From assembly GCF_900111495.1 (NCBI RefSeq), contig NZ_FOIU01000001.1:1302001-1366000 (forward strand): 64,000 nucleotides of DNA. The letters run 5' to 3'. This document shows positions 1 through 9,400 of the stretch, piece by piece (the stretch's first letter is position 1; each line of letters opens with the position of its first letter). A program made the translations under genes and the position numbers. The notes beneath the pieces are model-generated. The model ran no database searches. It was given only the letters and a program-made list of their open reading frames with translations, and was not told the DNA's origin. The stretch is from Chryseobacterium wanjuense. GTDB lineage: Bacteria; Bacteroidota; Bacteroidia; Flavobacteriales; Weeksellaceae.

Positions 1-2
1 TC

Positions 3-1364
3 AAAAATCACAGACCGACTCCGGAATTGTCTTTCACGGTGCGTGACAAAAAATGTAACGGAGGAATTGTATTAACAGCTTCTCATAATCCGCCTGAATA
101 TAACGGTTATAAAGTATATTGGAATGATGGCGCACAAATCGTTCCGCCACATGATGAAGCCATCATTAATGAAGTATATTCCGTGAAATTTGATGAGATT
201 AAATTTAACGGAAACGATGATCTGATCGAATGGATTGGAGAGGAGCAGGATGAAGTGTATATCGACGCTTGTATCGAAAACTCTACGTATCAGGATGTTG
301 GTAAGGGAAATTTAAATATTGTTTTCACATCCATCCACGGAACGACGTATACAACGGTTCCGAAAGCCTTAGAGAAAGCAGGTTTCAAGAAAATTGATCT
401 GGTAAGGGAGCAGATGATTCCGAGTGGAAATTTCCCGACGGTGGATTCTCCCAATCCTGAAGAACCGGCAGCGTTGGAAATGGCGATGGATCTTGCAAAA
501 ATCACAAATGCTGATATCGTGATCGGAACAGATCCGGATGGCGACAGACTGGGTATTGCCGTAAGAAATCTGGATGGAGAAATTCAGTTACTGAATGGAA
601 ATCAGACCAATACGATTCTTACCTACTATATTTTAAATGAATGGAGAAAACAGGAAAGAATTACCGGAAAGGAATTCATCGGTTCTACGATCGTTACTTC
701 TGATATTTTCTTCGATATTGCCCAGAGATTCGGTGTCGACTGCAAAGTAGGACTTACCGGATTCAAATGGATCGGAAAAATGATCCGTGATTTTGAAGGA
801 AAAGAGAAATTCATTTGCGGTGGTGAAGAAAGTTTCGGATTCATGACGGGAGATTTTGTTCGTGATAAAGATTCTTGCGGAAGTATCGTTTTGGCTTGCG
901 AAATTGCAGCCTGGTGTAAAGCCAACGGAAGAACGATGTATCAGTACCTGATCGAGATTTACCAGGAGCTGGGAATGTATTATGAAGGATTGGTAAACCT
1001 TGTCAGAAAAGGGAAAGACGGAGCAGAAGAAATTGAAAATATGATGAAAAACTTCCGCGAAAATCCTCCGAAAGAATTGGCGGGTTCACCAGTGGAAGAA
1101 GTGAAAGATTTTAAGGAACAGACCAATTTCATTGTTTCACAAAATGATAAAAAAGTAATGAATGACATTCCAAAATCGAATGTTTTGATCTACTATACTC
1201 AGGATGGAACGAAAGTTTGCGTAAGACCTTCAGGAACAGAACCCAAAATTAAATTTTACATCTCAGTAAAAGATTCCATTACTTCTGAAGCAGATTTCAG
1301 AGATAAACTGAACTCTTTGGATGAGAAAATTAATCAGGTAAAAAAAGATTTACAACTAACATAA
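3..1364 (+). CDS. Phosphoglucomutase/phosphomannomutase family protein (5' truncated by window edge)
   Basis: Alpha-D-phosphohexomutase that interconverts hexose 1- and 6-phosphates in the cytoplasm. The frame is open from the first bases, so the start lies outside the window; the TTG at position 27 is an internal leucine codon. Visible landmarks are the active-site phosphoserine loop TASHNPPEYNGYKVYW (about nt 75-120), the Mg2+ loop DPDGDR (about 530-546), the sugar-binding GGEESFG (about 820-840) and the phosphate-binding RPSGTEPK near the C-terminus. The domain order is that of PGM/PMM family proteins of about 570 residues, so roughly 120 residues are missing. Whether glucose or mannose phosphate is preferred cannot be read from the sequence. 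Confidence 0.95.
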   Translation, partial: KNHRPTPELSFTVRDKKCNGGIVLTASHNPPEYNGYKVYWNDGAQIVPPHDEAIINEVYSVKFDEIKFNGNDDLIEWIGEEQDEVYIDACIENSTYQDVGKGNLNIVFTSIHGTTYTTVPKALEKAGFKKIDLVREQMIPSGNFPTVDSPNPEEPAALEMAMDLAKITNADIVIGTDPDGDRLGIAVRNLDGEIQLLNGNQTNTILTYYILNEWRKQERITGKEFIGSTIVTSDIFFDIAQRFGVDCKVGLTGFKWIGKMIRDFEGKEKFICGGEESFGFMTGDFVRDKDSCGSIVLACEIAAWCKANGRTMYQYLIEIYQELGMYYEGLVNLVRKGKDGAEEIENMMKNFRENPPKELAGSPVEEVKDFKEQTNFIVSQNDKKVMNDIPKSNVLIYYTQDGTKVCVRPSGTEPKIKFYISVKDSITSEADFRDKLNSLDEKINQVKKDLQLT

Positions 1365-1371
1365 ATTAAAT

Positions 1372-1437
1372 GCAGCAATGTATCAGTCTGGCAATATACC
1401 AATTATTGTTACCTGTTGCATTGTTATTGTTACATTA
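1372..1437. repeat. Dispersed intergenic palindromic repeat (family D), degenerate copy
   Basis: The spacer holds runs related to the 30-bp palindrome at 5210-5283: CAATGTA, GGCAATATACCAAT and ATTGTTACATTA. It can fold only imperfectly. It is probably an older copy of the same small intergenic repeat. Confidence 0.55.
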
Positions 1438-1459
1438 AAATAATTAAATAAAAAATAAA

Positions 1460-2713
1460 GTGAAAGTTTCAAAATTAGCGGCGAACCTGATCGGTTCTGA
1501 AATTGTAAAAATTGGTAACGAAGTAAATGATTTAAAAGCAAAGGGAGCGGAAATTGCTAATCTTACGATTGGTGATTTGAATTCTAATATCTATCCGATT
1601 CCTGCAAAGTTGAAGGAAGAAATTCAGAAGGCTTATCAGAACAACCTGACAAATTATCCGCCTGCTAACGGACTTTTATCTTTAAGAAAAGAGGTTTCTA
1701 AAGACCTAAAAACCAGATGGAATCTTGATTATTCCCCGGAAGATATTTTAATCACGGCTGGTTCAAGACCTTTGATTTACGCGGTGTACAAAACGATCGT
1801 CGACGAAGGTGATAAAGTAGTTTATCCGATCCCGTCTTGGAACAACAACCATTATGCCTACCTTACTTCAGCTGATGCGGTAGAAGTGAAGACGACCCCT
1901 GAAAACAATTTCCTTCCGACTGCGGATGACTTAAGACCTCACTTGTCGGGAGCAGTTCTGGTAGCGCTTTGCTCGCCTTTGAACCCGACTGGGACGATGT
2001 TTACAAAAGAGCAGCTTTCTGAAATTTGTGAATTGATTCTAGAAGAAAATAAAAAAAGAAGCGAGAATGAAAAACCGTTGTACCTGATGTATGACCAAAT
2101 TTATTCAAACCTTACTTTTGGAGCAGAACACGTTGATCCTGTATCGCTTTTCCCTGAAATGAAGGAATATACAATTTATATCGATGGGATCTCAAAATGC
2201 CTTGCTGCGACGGGAGTACGTGTAGGTTGGGGATTTGGTCCGTCTCATATTTTAGACAAAATGAAAGCTCTTTTAACGCACGTTGGAGCTTGGGCGCCAA
2301 AACCGGAACAGGAAGCTACTGCAAAATATTATGAAAATCCGGAAGAAGTAAATGCTTTCGTAGAAGATTTCAAAGAAAAATTGGAAACGAGCTTAAAAGT
2401 TCTTCACAGCGGAATTCAGGATCTGAAAGGAAAAGGTCTTGCAGTTGACAGTATCGAACCGATGGGAGCGCTTTACCTGACAATCAAATTAGATTATATC
2501 GGAAAAACAAAACCGGACGGAACAGTGATCGAAAACTCTTCTGATTTGGTATTTTATTTAATCAATGAAGCCGGAGTTGCTTTGGTTCCTTTCTCAGCTT
2601 TTGGGGAAGAAAAGTCTGAGCCTTGGTTCAGAGCTTCTGTTGGTGGTTTAGCGATCGGTGAGATCACAGCCATGATGCCGAAATTAGAAACTGCTTTGAA
2701 TAATTTAAAATAA
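1460..2713 (+). CDS. Class I/II pyridoxal-phosphate-dependent aminotransferase
   Basis: Fold-type I aminotransferase of the aspartate aminotransferase superfamily, 417 residues. Cofactor and substrate motifs are present: NYPPANGLLSLR near residue 70, SPLNPTG in the middle (cofactor-ring Asn), YDQIYSNL, and the Schiff-base lysine in DGISKCLAATGVRVGWG. The start is GTG at 1460; an in-frame stop lies just upstream and no ATG is near. The amino donor is not evident; aspartate, aromatic or branched substrates are all possible. It follows the phosphosugar mutase by 95 bp with a repeat between, so co-transcription is possible but not shown. Confidence 0.9.
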   Translation: MKVSKLAANLIGSEIVKIGNEVNDLKAKGAEIANLTIGDLNSNIYPIPAKLKEEIQKAYQNNLTNYPPANGLLSLRKEVSKDLKTRWNLDYSPEDILITAGSRPLIYAVYKTIVDEGDKVVYPIPSWNNNHYAYLTSADAVEVKTTPENNFLPTADDLRPHLSGAVLVALCSPLNPTGTMFTKEQLSEICELILEENKKRSENEKPLYLMYDQIYSNLTFGAEHVDPVSLFPEMKEYTIYIDGISKCLAATGVRVGWGFGPSHILDKMKALLTHVGAWAPKPEQEATAKYYENPEEVNAFVEDFKEKLETSLKVLHSGIQDLKGKGLAVDSIEPMGALYLTIKLDYIGKTKPDGTVIENSSDLVFYLINEAGVALVPFSAFGEEKSEPWFRASVGGLAIGEITAMMPKLETALNNLK

Positions 2714-2721
2714 TACACTTA

Positions 2722-2752
2722 AGTTATAAGTTATTAATTATGAGTTATGAGT
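2722..2752 (+). repeat. Left 31-bp inverted repeat of the four-helix-bundle unit
   Basis: A 31-bp sequence that recurs as an exact reverse complement at 3095-3125. It contains the ATG (2747-2749) and second codon of the enclosed gene. A related single copy lies at 44792-44830. Confidence 0.85.
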
Positions 2753-3109
2753 GAAAGTATTGTTGGGAAAAAAACTTTTGAATTTGCAATACAGATTGTC
2801 AATTTTTATAAAAAGTTTAGTATTGAAAAGAAAGAATACATTTTATCCAAACAAATCTTACGCTCAGAAACTTCTGTTGGAGCTAATGTCAGAGAAGCTT
2901 TAAACGCTCAAAGTAAAATGGATTTTATTCACAAATTATCTATTTCTCAAAAAGAATGTGATGAAACAATTTATTGGCTTGAACTTTTATTCGCAACTGA
3001 ATATATTTCAAAAGAAGAATTTGAAAGTTTAAAAGGACAGGCACAAGAAATACTAAAAATTATCCGGAGTATAATAATAACCACAAAGAATAAGACTCAT
3101 AACTCATAA
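2747..3109 (+). CDS. Four-helix-bundle protein (23S rRNA intervening-sequence / S23-like family)
   Basis: A 120-residue protein of the four-helix-bundle family related to proteins encoded in 23S rRNA intervening sequences and to the Avd accessory protein of diversity-generating retroelements. Family landmarks are an early KTFEFA, the conserved LRSETSVGANVREA in the second helix, then KECDETIYWLELL, and a C-terminal helix with EILKIIRSI. The family's job is unknown; Avd binds nucleic acid. The gene is bracketed by perfect 31-bp inverted repeats that supply both its start codon and its last codons and stop, leaving no other DNA in the unit. It separates an aminotransferase from kdsB, and kdsB begins 10 bp past the right repeat. 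No ribosome-binding sequence is obvious. Confidence 0.85.
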   Translation: MSESIVGKKTFEFAIQIVNFYKKFSIEKKEYILSKQILRSETSVGANVREALNAQSKMDFIHKLSISQKECDETIYWLELLFATEYISKEEFESLKGQAQEILKIIRSIIITTKNKTHNS

Positions 3110-3125
3110 TTAATAACTTATAACT
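3095..3125 (-). repeat. Right 31-bp inverted repeat of the four-helix-bundle unit
   Basis: Exact reverse complement of 2722-2752. It encodes the last codons (Thr-His-Asn-Ser) and the TAA stop of the enclosed gene. The flanks beyond the two repeats show no convincing target-site duplication. Confidence 0.85.
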
Positions 3126-3134
3126 CTTTAACTT

Positions 3135-3863
3135 ATGAAAATAATCGCAGTTATTCCCGCACGCTACGAAGCAAGTCGTTTTCCTGCAAAGCTGATGCAG
3201 ATGTTGGGTGAGAAAACAGTGATCACGACGACCTACCAGAATGTTGTGGAAACAGGTTTATTCGATGAAGTTTTTGTGGCGACGGATTCCGAAATTATTT
3301 TTGATGAAATTGTAAAAAATGGCGGAAAAGCAGTTATGACCGGTCAGCATGAAACCGGAAGCGACAGAATTGCAGAAGCCGTACAAAATATTGATTGTGA
3401 TATAGTTATCAATGTTCAGGGTGACGAGCCTTTCCTTAAACTAGAACCTCTACAACAGTTAATTGAAGTTTTTCATAACGATGAAAATCAGGAAATTTCT
3501 TTAGCTTCATTAAAAATAAAACTGACTGAAAAAGAGGAAATTGAAAACCCAAACAACGTAAAAGTGATTACGGATAATAATGGTTTTGCCCTGTATTTCA
3601 GCCGTTCTGTGATTCCTTTTCATCGTGAGATTTCTTATGATGTAAGCTATTTTAAGCATATCGGTGTCTACGCTTTCAGAAAACATGCTTTGATTCAGTT
3701 TTCAAAACTGGAGATGAAACCTTTGGAAATTTCCGAAAAGATCGAATGCATCCGTTATCTGGAATATGGCATGAAAATCAAGATGATAGAAACCAATTTC
3801 ATCGGAGTAGGAATCGATACCCCGGAAGACCTGGAAAAAGCCAGAAAAATAATATCAGAATAA
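3135..3863 (+). CDS. kdsB: 3-deoxy-manno-octulosonate cytidylyltransferase
   Basis: Activates Kdo as CMP-Kdo for lipopolysaccharide inner-core synthesis in the cytoplasm. At 242 residues it has normal family length. Diagnostic motifs are the N-terminal nucleotide-binding [21 protein letters not shown], the [11 protein letters not shown] segment, NVQGDEPF (metal and CTP site) and the C-terminal [11 protein letters not shown]. The ATG at 3135 follows the repeat-bounded four-helix-bundle unit by 10 bp, so any promoter specific to kdsB would lie inside that unit; read-through from upstream is more likely. Its pathway partner kdsA lies at 26812-27621, not adjacent. Confidence 0.96.
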   Translation: MKIIAVIPARYEASRFPAKLMQMLGEKTVITTTYQNVVETGLFDEVFVATDSEIIFDEIVKNGGKAVMTGQHETGSDRIAEAVQNIDCDIVINVQGDEPFLKLEPLQQLIEVFHNDENQEISLASLKIKLTEKEEIENPNNVKVITDNNGFALYFSRSVIPFHREISYDVSYFKHIGVYAFRKHALIQFSKLEMKPLEISEKIECIRYLEYGMKIKMIETNFIGVGIDTPEDLEKARKIISE

Positions 3864-3887
3864 TTGGTAAATTACCAGATTAATACA

Positions 3888-3916
3888 TTGGTAAATTATT
3901 TAAAGCCTTATATTTG
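3888..3916 (+). promoter_or_regulatory. Bacteroidota-type promoter for the 3935 gene
   Basis: A -33 TTG (3888-3890) is followed after 18 bp by a -7 TATATTTG (3909-3916), matching TTG-N~19-TAnnTTTG. The start codon lies 19 bp downstream. Confidence 0.7.
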
Positions 3917-3934
3917 AATTTATAAATTGAATTA

Positions 3935-4597
3935 ATGAAGAAATTAGTTTTAGTATTCGTCCTGATATTCTCGCAGTCAATTTTTGCACAAACAGCAAAG
4001 GAAATCATTGATAAAAATATTGAATTATCCGGAGGATTAACGAATTGGAAGCTGTTAAATTCTGTATTACTTCAAGGAAAAGTAATCTTGGGAGTAAAAG
4101 ATGAATACCCGATAAAAATCTATCAGCAGCGTCCGAATCTTACTAAAACACTCATTACCATCAACGGAAAAGATACCGCAGTGGAAGGCTACGACGGAAC
4201 GAGAGGATATGCCATGAACTATGCCACCAACAAACTTCAGGAATATCCGGGATATGTGCCGGAAAGCTTCGATAATGATTTTATCGACTGGGAAAATAAA
4301 GGTTTTGAAGCTAAATATTTAGGAAAAGAAAAAATCGGAAATATTTATTGTCATAAGGTTGAATTAACGAAAAACGTAAACAAAAATATCTATTATTTCG
4401 ACACAAAAAATTACATGCTTTTAAGAGAAATCAAGAAAGATGAAACATTGGATTATTTCGATTATAAAAAAGTAGGAAATCTGAGTATGCCCTTCAGAAT
4501 TGAGTCATCATCGACAAAAAAAGACGGAGATTATGTAATGTTGATTAATAAAATCGATATTAATAAAGTTTTTCCTGCTAATACTTTTAGATTTTAA
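3935..4597 (+). CDS. Exported LolA-like / outer-membrane lipoprotein-sorting-type protein
   Basis: A 220-residue protein with a cleavable signal peptide (hydrophobic stretch ending in IFAQ, residues 1-18), so periplasmic or surface exposed. The rest is beta-rich with short strands (VLLQGKVI, YPIKIYQQRP, TAVEGYDG, CHKVELT, YYFDTKNYMLLREIK), the pattern of LolA/LolB-fold proteins, in which the later strands report on a bound lipid or lipoprotein. Proteins of this type are often labelled outer membrane lipoprotein-sorting protein. Whether it carries lipoproteins is not shown. It has its own promoter and is followed 30 bp later by a peroxidase lipoprotein. Confidence 0.6.
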   Translation: MKKLVLVFVLIFSQSIFAQTAKEIIDKNIELSGGLTNWKLLNSVLLQGKVILGVKDEYPIKIYQQRPNLTKTLITINGKDTAVEGYDGTRGYAMNYATNKLQEYPGYVPESFDNDFIDWENKGFEAKYLGKEKIGNIYCHKVELTKNVNKNIYYFDTKNYMLLREIKKDETLDYFDYKKVGNLSMPFRIESSSTKKDGDYVMLINKIDINKVFPANTFRF

Positions 4598-4627
4598 TTT
4601 TAATTAAAAAAGAATAAAATTTTAGTT

Positions 4628-5206
4628 ATGAAAAAGATATTTTTACTGGCACTTTCCTTCGTAGCATTTTTACAAAGCTGCATGAATCAGAAAAGTGAAG
4701 TTTCTAAAGCTAAAACCACAGAACTTATGGGAAAATCAATATATGATTTCAAAGTTGATGCACTGGAAGAAGGCAAACAAATCAACTTTGCAGATTTTAA
4801 AGGAAAGAAAATCCTTATTGTAAACACGGCTTCAGAATGCGGTTTTACACCACAATACGCTGATTTGGAGAAAGTTTCAGAAGAGTATAAGGATAAATTA
4901 GTAGTGATCGGCTTCCCTGCAAACAATTTCGGTGGTCAGGAACCCGGATCGAATAAGGAAATCGGTGCTTTCTGCCAGAAAAATTACGGAGTAACGTTCC
5001 CGATGGCTGCGAAAGTTTCTGTAAAAGGTGATGATACCGCTCCGATCTTTAAATATTTAACTGAAAAAGATTTAAACGGAGTAAAAAATACAACCATCCT
5101 TTGGAACTTTACAAAATTCTTAGTCGACGAAAACGGAAAACTAATCGATTCTTTTGTAAGTACTACAAAACCAACGGATGAGGCGATTACGAAGTATTTG
5201 AAATAA
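4628..5206 (+). CDS. Glutathione peroxidase-like lipoprotein (thiol peroxidase, GPx/BtuE family)
   Basis: Reduces hydroperoxides, probably with thioredoxin as donor as in other bacterial GPx proteins. It has a lipoprotein signal with lipobox LQSC (Cys18), so it should be membrane anchored and extracytoplasmic. The catalytic Cys lies in NTASECGFTPQY, with the remaining catalytic residues in FPANNFGGQEPG (Gln) and ILWNFTKFLVD (Trp, Asn). A second Cys in AFCQKNYGV could be the resolving residue. At 192 residues it is typical apart from the lipoprotein leader. It lies 30 bp behind the LolA-like gene, probably in the same transcript, and ends 3 bp before a long palindrome. Confidence 0.93.
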   Translation: MKKIFLLALSFVAFLQSCMNQKSEVSKAKTTELMGKSIYDFKVDALEEGKQINFADFKGKKILIVNTASECGFTPQYADLEKVSEEYKDKLVVIGFPANNFGGQEPGSNKEIGAFCQKNYGVTFPMAAKVSVKGDDTAPIFKYLTEKDLNGVKNTTILWNFTKFLVDENGKLIDSFVSTTKPTDEAITKYLK

Positions 5207-5209
5207 ATT

Positions 5210-5283
5210 ATTAATGTAACAATGTAGCAATATAACAGTTTACCAATTGTTAGACTGTTATATTGCTACATTGTTACATTAAT
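5210..5283. repeat. 30-bp perfect inverted repeat, probable bidirectional terminator (family D)
   Basis: Positions 5210-5239 are the exact reverse complement of 5254-5283, with a 14-nt loop. The palindrome fills the whole space between two convergent stop codons (5206 and 5287). Related degenerate copies lie at 1372-1437 and 11200-11245. The strong stem between convergent genes suggests a terminator role, although there is no long U tract. Confidence 0.8.
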
Positions 5284-5286
5284 TTA

Positions 5287-5943
5287 TCACTCATTCGTTT
5301 TCTCCGCAAAACAAAAAATATTCCCCAGCTTTATGCTTGAATAGCCGTTGCTCTTTATTTTTGAAGATTTAATCATGGCTTTGGCTAAAATATCGGTGGG
5401 CAAAGGTTTCTGACTTTCCAAAAGACCTAATTTATTAGCAAATTTTATAATTCGGCTTCCCAAAACTTCTCCCGATCTGTCAGAATCTTTTCTTTCGAGC
5501 ATTCCGGGTTTGAAGATGGTGATTTTGTTGAAATGTAACTGTTTTACGGCTTCTTCAAGCTCGCCTTTCATTTTAGAATAGAAAATTTTAGATTTCGGAT
5601 CGGCTCCGTAAGCGGAAACCAAAATATAATCTTCCACATTATTTTCTTTGGCTGCTTTTGCAAATTCGTACTGATAATCAAAATCCACTTTCCTTTGTGC
5701 TTCCTTGCTTCCCGCTGTTTTTAGAGTCGTTCCGAGACATGAAAAAGCAACATCACCTTTCACCATATTTTTCCACTCGTCAGGATTTTCAAAATTTACG
5801 ACATGTACTTTCAATTTATTATTCTGAATATCAAGAGGTTTTCTCACAAAAACGTCGATTTCTTCAAAGTCTTTATCAGTAAGCAATTGATTGACTAAAT
5901 CTTTTCCTGTGGCACCCGTAGCACCAATTACCAAAGCTTTCAT
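5287..5943 (-). CDS. NAD(P)-binding atypical short-chain dehydrogenase (NmrA/HTATIP2-like)
   Basis: A 218-residue cytoplasmic Rossmann protein. The N-terminus KALVIGATGATGKDLV carries the glycine-rich dinucleotide motif GATGATG; FSCLGTTLKTAGS and ILVSAYGADPKS follow, and YSKMKGELEE supplies the YxxxK pair of the atypical SDR family. Similar proteins are annotated as NAD(P)H-binding protein or oxidoreductase of the HTATIP2/TIP30 type. No substrate can be assigned. The start is ATG at 5943, and its neighbours are on the opposite strand, so it is probably monocistronic. Confidence 0.85.
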   Translation of the reverse strand: MKALVIGATGATGKDLVNQLLTDKDFEEIDVFVRKPLDIQNNKLKVHVVNFENPDEWKNMVKGDVAFSCLGTTLKTAGSKEAQRKVDFDYQYEFAKAAKENNVEDYILVSAYGADPKSKIFYSKMKGELEEAVKQLHFNKITIFKPGMLERKDSDRSGEVLGSRIIKFANKLGLLESQKPLPTDILAKAMIKSSKIKSNGYSSIKLGNIFCFAEKTNE

Positions 5944-6040
5944 ATTAATTATGGTTTATTGTGATGATGTTTTCCTTCTTAAATTTACTAAATTTGGCGT
6001 AAAGTAAAAAATATTAACCATTACTAATTATTCATTGAAT

Positions 6041-6394
6041 ATGGATGCCAACGAAATCTTAGATTATTGTCTCGCGAAAAAAGGAGTTACAGAAAGTTTT
6101 CCGTTTGATAGTGAAACACTTGTATTGAAAGTAGGAACGAAAATGTTTCTCCTTATGAGCCTCGAAAAGCAGCCTTTAGGAATCAATGTAAAAACAGATC
6201 CTGAATGGAGCAGTGAGCTTAGGGAACAGTATCCACAAATTACCGGGGCATATCACATGAACAAAACACATTGGAATTCTGTAATGGTAGACGGCTTGAA
6301 GCGGGATTTGACCTTAAAAATGATCGATCAGTCGTATGAGCTGGTATTTAAATCTTTAACCAAGAAAATTCAAAACGAAATTAATAATTCATAA
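6041..6394 (+). CDS. MmcQ/YjbR family protein
   Basis: A small cytoplasmic protein of about 117 residues of the MmcQ/YjbR family (CyaY-like double-wing fold), often described as DNA-binding-like but of unknown role. Family landmarks are the opening DYCLAKKGVTESFPF, KVGTKMFLLMSL, the GINVKTDPEWSSELRE segment and AYHMNKTHWNSV. I chose the ATG at 6041; a TTG two codons earlier would also be in frame. It lies 19 bp upstream of the large DUF3857 gene on the same strand, which suggests co-transcription. Confidence 0.85.
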   Translation: MDANEILDYCLAKKGVTESFPFDSETLVLKVGTKMFLLMSLEKQPLGINVKTDPEWSSELREQYPQITGAYHMNKTHWNSVMVDGLKRDLTLKMIDQSYELVFKSLTKKIQNEINNS

Positions 6395-6413
6395 ATAAAA
6401 CTGTAAATTAAAC

Positions 6414-9400
6414 ATGAGGAAAGTACTAATTTCCGCAATCTATTTTTTATCAATAGGTGCAATTGCACAAACGAAGGAAGAAACTAAAACCTGGGAACTT
6501 TTACTCAACAATAAACGAACAGAAGCCCGAAATTTTTACGATAAAAATTTAAAAGACAAGAAGTTAAACGGTTTCGAGTCTTTGTTTCTCGATGCCCTGA
6601 TTGATGAGGAAATGGGTGAAATGATTTTTGATGAAACATTTCTCAAAAACTTTGTTAATCTAAAGGAAGACGAATCTCTTTTATACCCGATTTTCAAGAA
6701 GAGCTTTGTGCTGTCGGACAACGAAAATTCGTCGATGGATGACAACACTTACAAAAAAGTAGATTTTCTGGCACAGGATCCTATTTACGGACAAAATATC
6801 TCTATTCTCGAATATAAAGCTACGCTTGACAGGGTGAGAAATAATCCCAAATCTGCGGATGATTATTTAGCCAAAATTAAAAGAATTGATAAGTGGCAGT
6901 TTGCCGGAGTATTTGAAAATCTCAACGGGAGCGGACTTTATAATGAATACGAGCCTGAGACTCATGCCAATAACGATAAACTTTTTAATGCCAATAGTTT
7001 TGGAAATATAGGCTGGTACAACAGGAAATTTCCTTCCAATGATGCTTTCGAATTTTTCATGAACGAAAGTGAGTATGGAAGAGGGATTATGTATGCTCAA
7101 AGTTTCATTGAAAATCCGGCGGAAAGAAAAATTTTATTTGAAGTCGATACTAACACGGAATTCAGGTTATTTTTAAATGATGTTGAAGTTCTGTCCAGTA
7201 CAAGCGACGGATATTCGAATCTGGGAGCCCATATGGTGGAAGTGAATCTGCCAAAAGGAATGAACAGGCTTTTGCTGAAATTTGACATGAAGGAGTCTAA
7301 AAATGCTTTCATGGTCATCCCTTTTGACACGAATTTCCAGAAAATCTCCGATCTGAAATATTTTGATACTTACCAAAATTATCAGAAAAGTTCTTTGACA
7401 CAGCTGCAGGCAAAAGAATTACCTCTAAAATTTGAAAGATTATTAAAGGAAAAAGTAGCCCAGAATCCGAACAGTTTCTTTTACAAATACTTATTGGCAG
7501 CGGGTTATCTTAATAATTATCAAAACGATCAGGCAAAAGAGATCATCGACGAATTGTTGAAAACCTATCCAAAAGCATCATTGGTTCAGGGACTTTTATC
7601 ATCCTATTATACCAATCTTGATGATAAGGAAAAAATTAATGAAGTATTTAAAAATATAGAATTAAATGATGCTGAATATTTTCTCGTTCCGGTTTTGAAA
7701 ATGACCAACAGTGATGGCTTTCAGGACATGTCTATCCAGGATCTTGAGAAAAACAGAGACATTCTTCTGAAGACCAAAGCTAAAGCTCTTGGCGGGTTTT
7801 TCGATATGATGATTGCCCTGAGAAACAGAGATATGGATAAGGCTAAAATGCATATTGCCAATCTTAAAAAAGGTTTTGCCAATAACGAAAAATTTTTCGT
7901 TGTTTTCACCGCTTTGGAGGATATGGATAAAAAAGATCAGTCTTCCACGATCAAAAAGTTTGAAGAATTTTATGCTCAGAAAAGCAGTCCGGATGTGATG
8001 TCGGGCTTGTACAGCCTTTATCAGAAGTCAAACAGGGTAGAAGATCAGAAGAAAATACTGAAAAAATATATGGAAATGTTTCCGTCTGTGAATTCTTTCA
8101 GATCACAATATCTTGATCTTCTGGATGATAATGTTCAGAATCCGGAATATGGGACAGAGCTGGAAAATGCTTTAGGAAACTATCCGTATTCTTATTCTTT
8201 ACTGGCTGCAAAAGCTGAATATCTGGCCAAGCAAAATAAAAAAGCGGAAGCCGTAAAATTTGCAAAACTTTCCCTTTCCCACAACACGGAAAACGAAACG
8301 ATGCACAAGCTTGTAAGGGACATTGACAATACACAGGATGAGATAAGCCTGGTGGCGGTAAAAGATCTTTACAAAATCGCTTCCGAAAGAAAAAATAAAG
8401 CTCCGAAAGGTAAAAAAGGCGTAACTACACTTTTGGATGAGTACATCGTAAATGTCTATCCTGAAGGAGGTTTCAAAAAAAGAAGCACCTATCTTTACGA
8501 AATAACTTCCGAGAAAGGGATCGAGGAAATGAAAGAATATTATGTCAATTATTATGATGATGTCATAAAATCCGAGATCGTAAAACCGAACGGAAGTATC
8601 GTTCCCGGAGAAAAGTCTGAGGATCAGATCGTATTTACAAATCTTGCGGTGGGAGATATTGTTGTCATTCAGAAAGAGAGCCTGGAAAGAAGCGGCGGAA
8701 GATTTTATAAGGATTTTAATTTAAGTTCTTATTTTAATTCGGAATATCCTGTTGTGGAATCCATTTTCACGGTAATCACGCCGGAATCAATGAATTATCA
8801 GGTGAAAAGCAATAATAAAGAAGTGCCTTCAACCAAGAAAAAAATCGGTGATAAAGTATTCCAGACCTGGAAACTGACCGATCTTCCGGAAGTCAACCTT
8901 GATGAATATTTTGGACCGAGTTTTTACGATGCAACTATTTCTGTAACAGCAAATTCTATTAAGACCTGGCAGGAAATTTCAAGCTGGTACGCGGATCTGA
9001 CGAGAAAAAGTCTGGTTTCTGATAAAGTGGTCGAAAAAGCATTTAAAGAAATTTTCCCAAGCGGAGTTTCAGGAATGAATGACACTCAAAAAGCAGAAAA
9101 AATTTACAATTATATTGAGAAAAATGTCACGTATAGTTCGGTAGACTTCCGCCAGAGTGGATATATTCCGCAAAAACCATCCAAAACTTTGGTAACAAAA
9201 CTGGGGGATTGTAAAGACCTTTCGACGCTTTTCGTGATCCTTGGAAATCAAGCCGGATTAAAATCAAATCTGGTTTTGGTTCAGACTAATGATAATTCTG
9301 TGCAGCGCCTGATTTTGCCGAATTTAAGTTTCAATCATTGTATTGTAAAAGTAAATCTCGACGGAAAAGAAACCTTTTTGGAAATGACGGATAAATATTT

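Noticed and set aside
2713-3135. Target-site duplication flanking the four-helix-bundle unit
   Set aside because: ACTTA-like strings occur on both sides but not at the repeat borders, and in such AT-rich DNA they are expected by chance.
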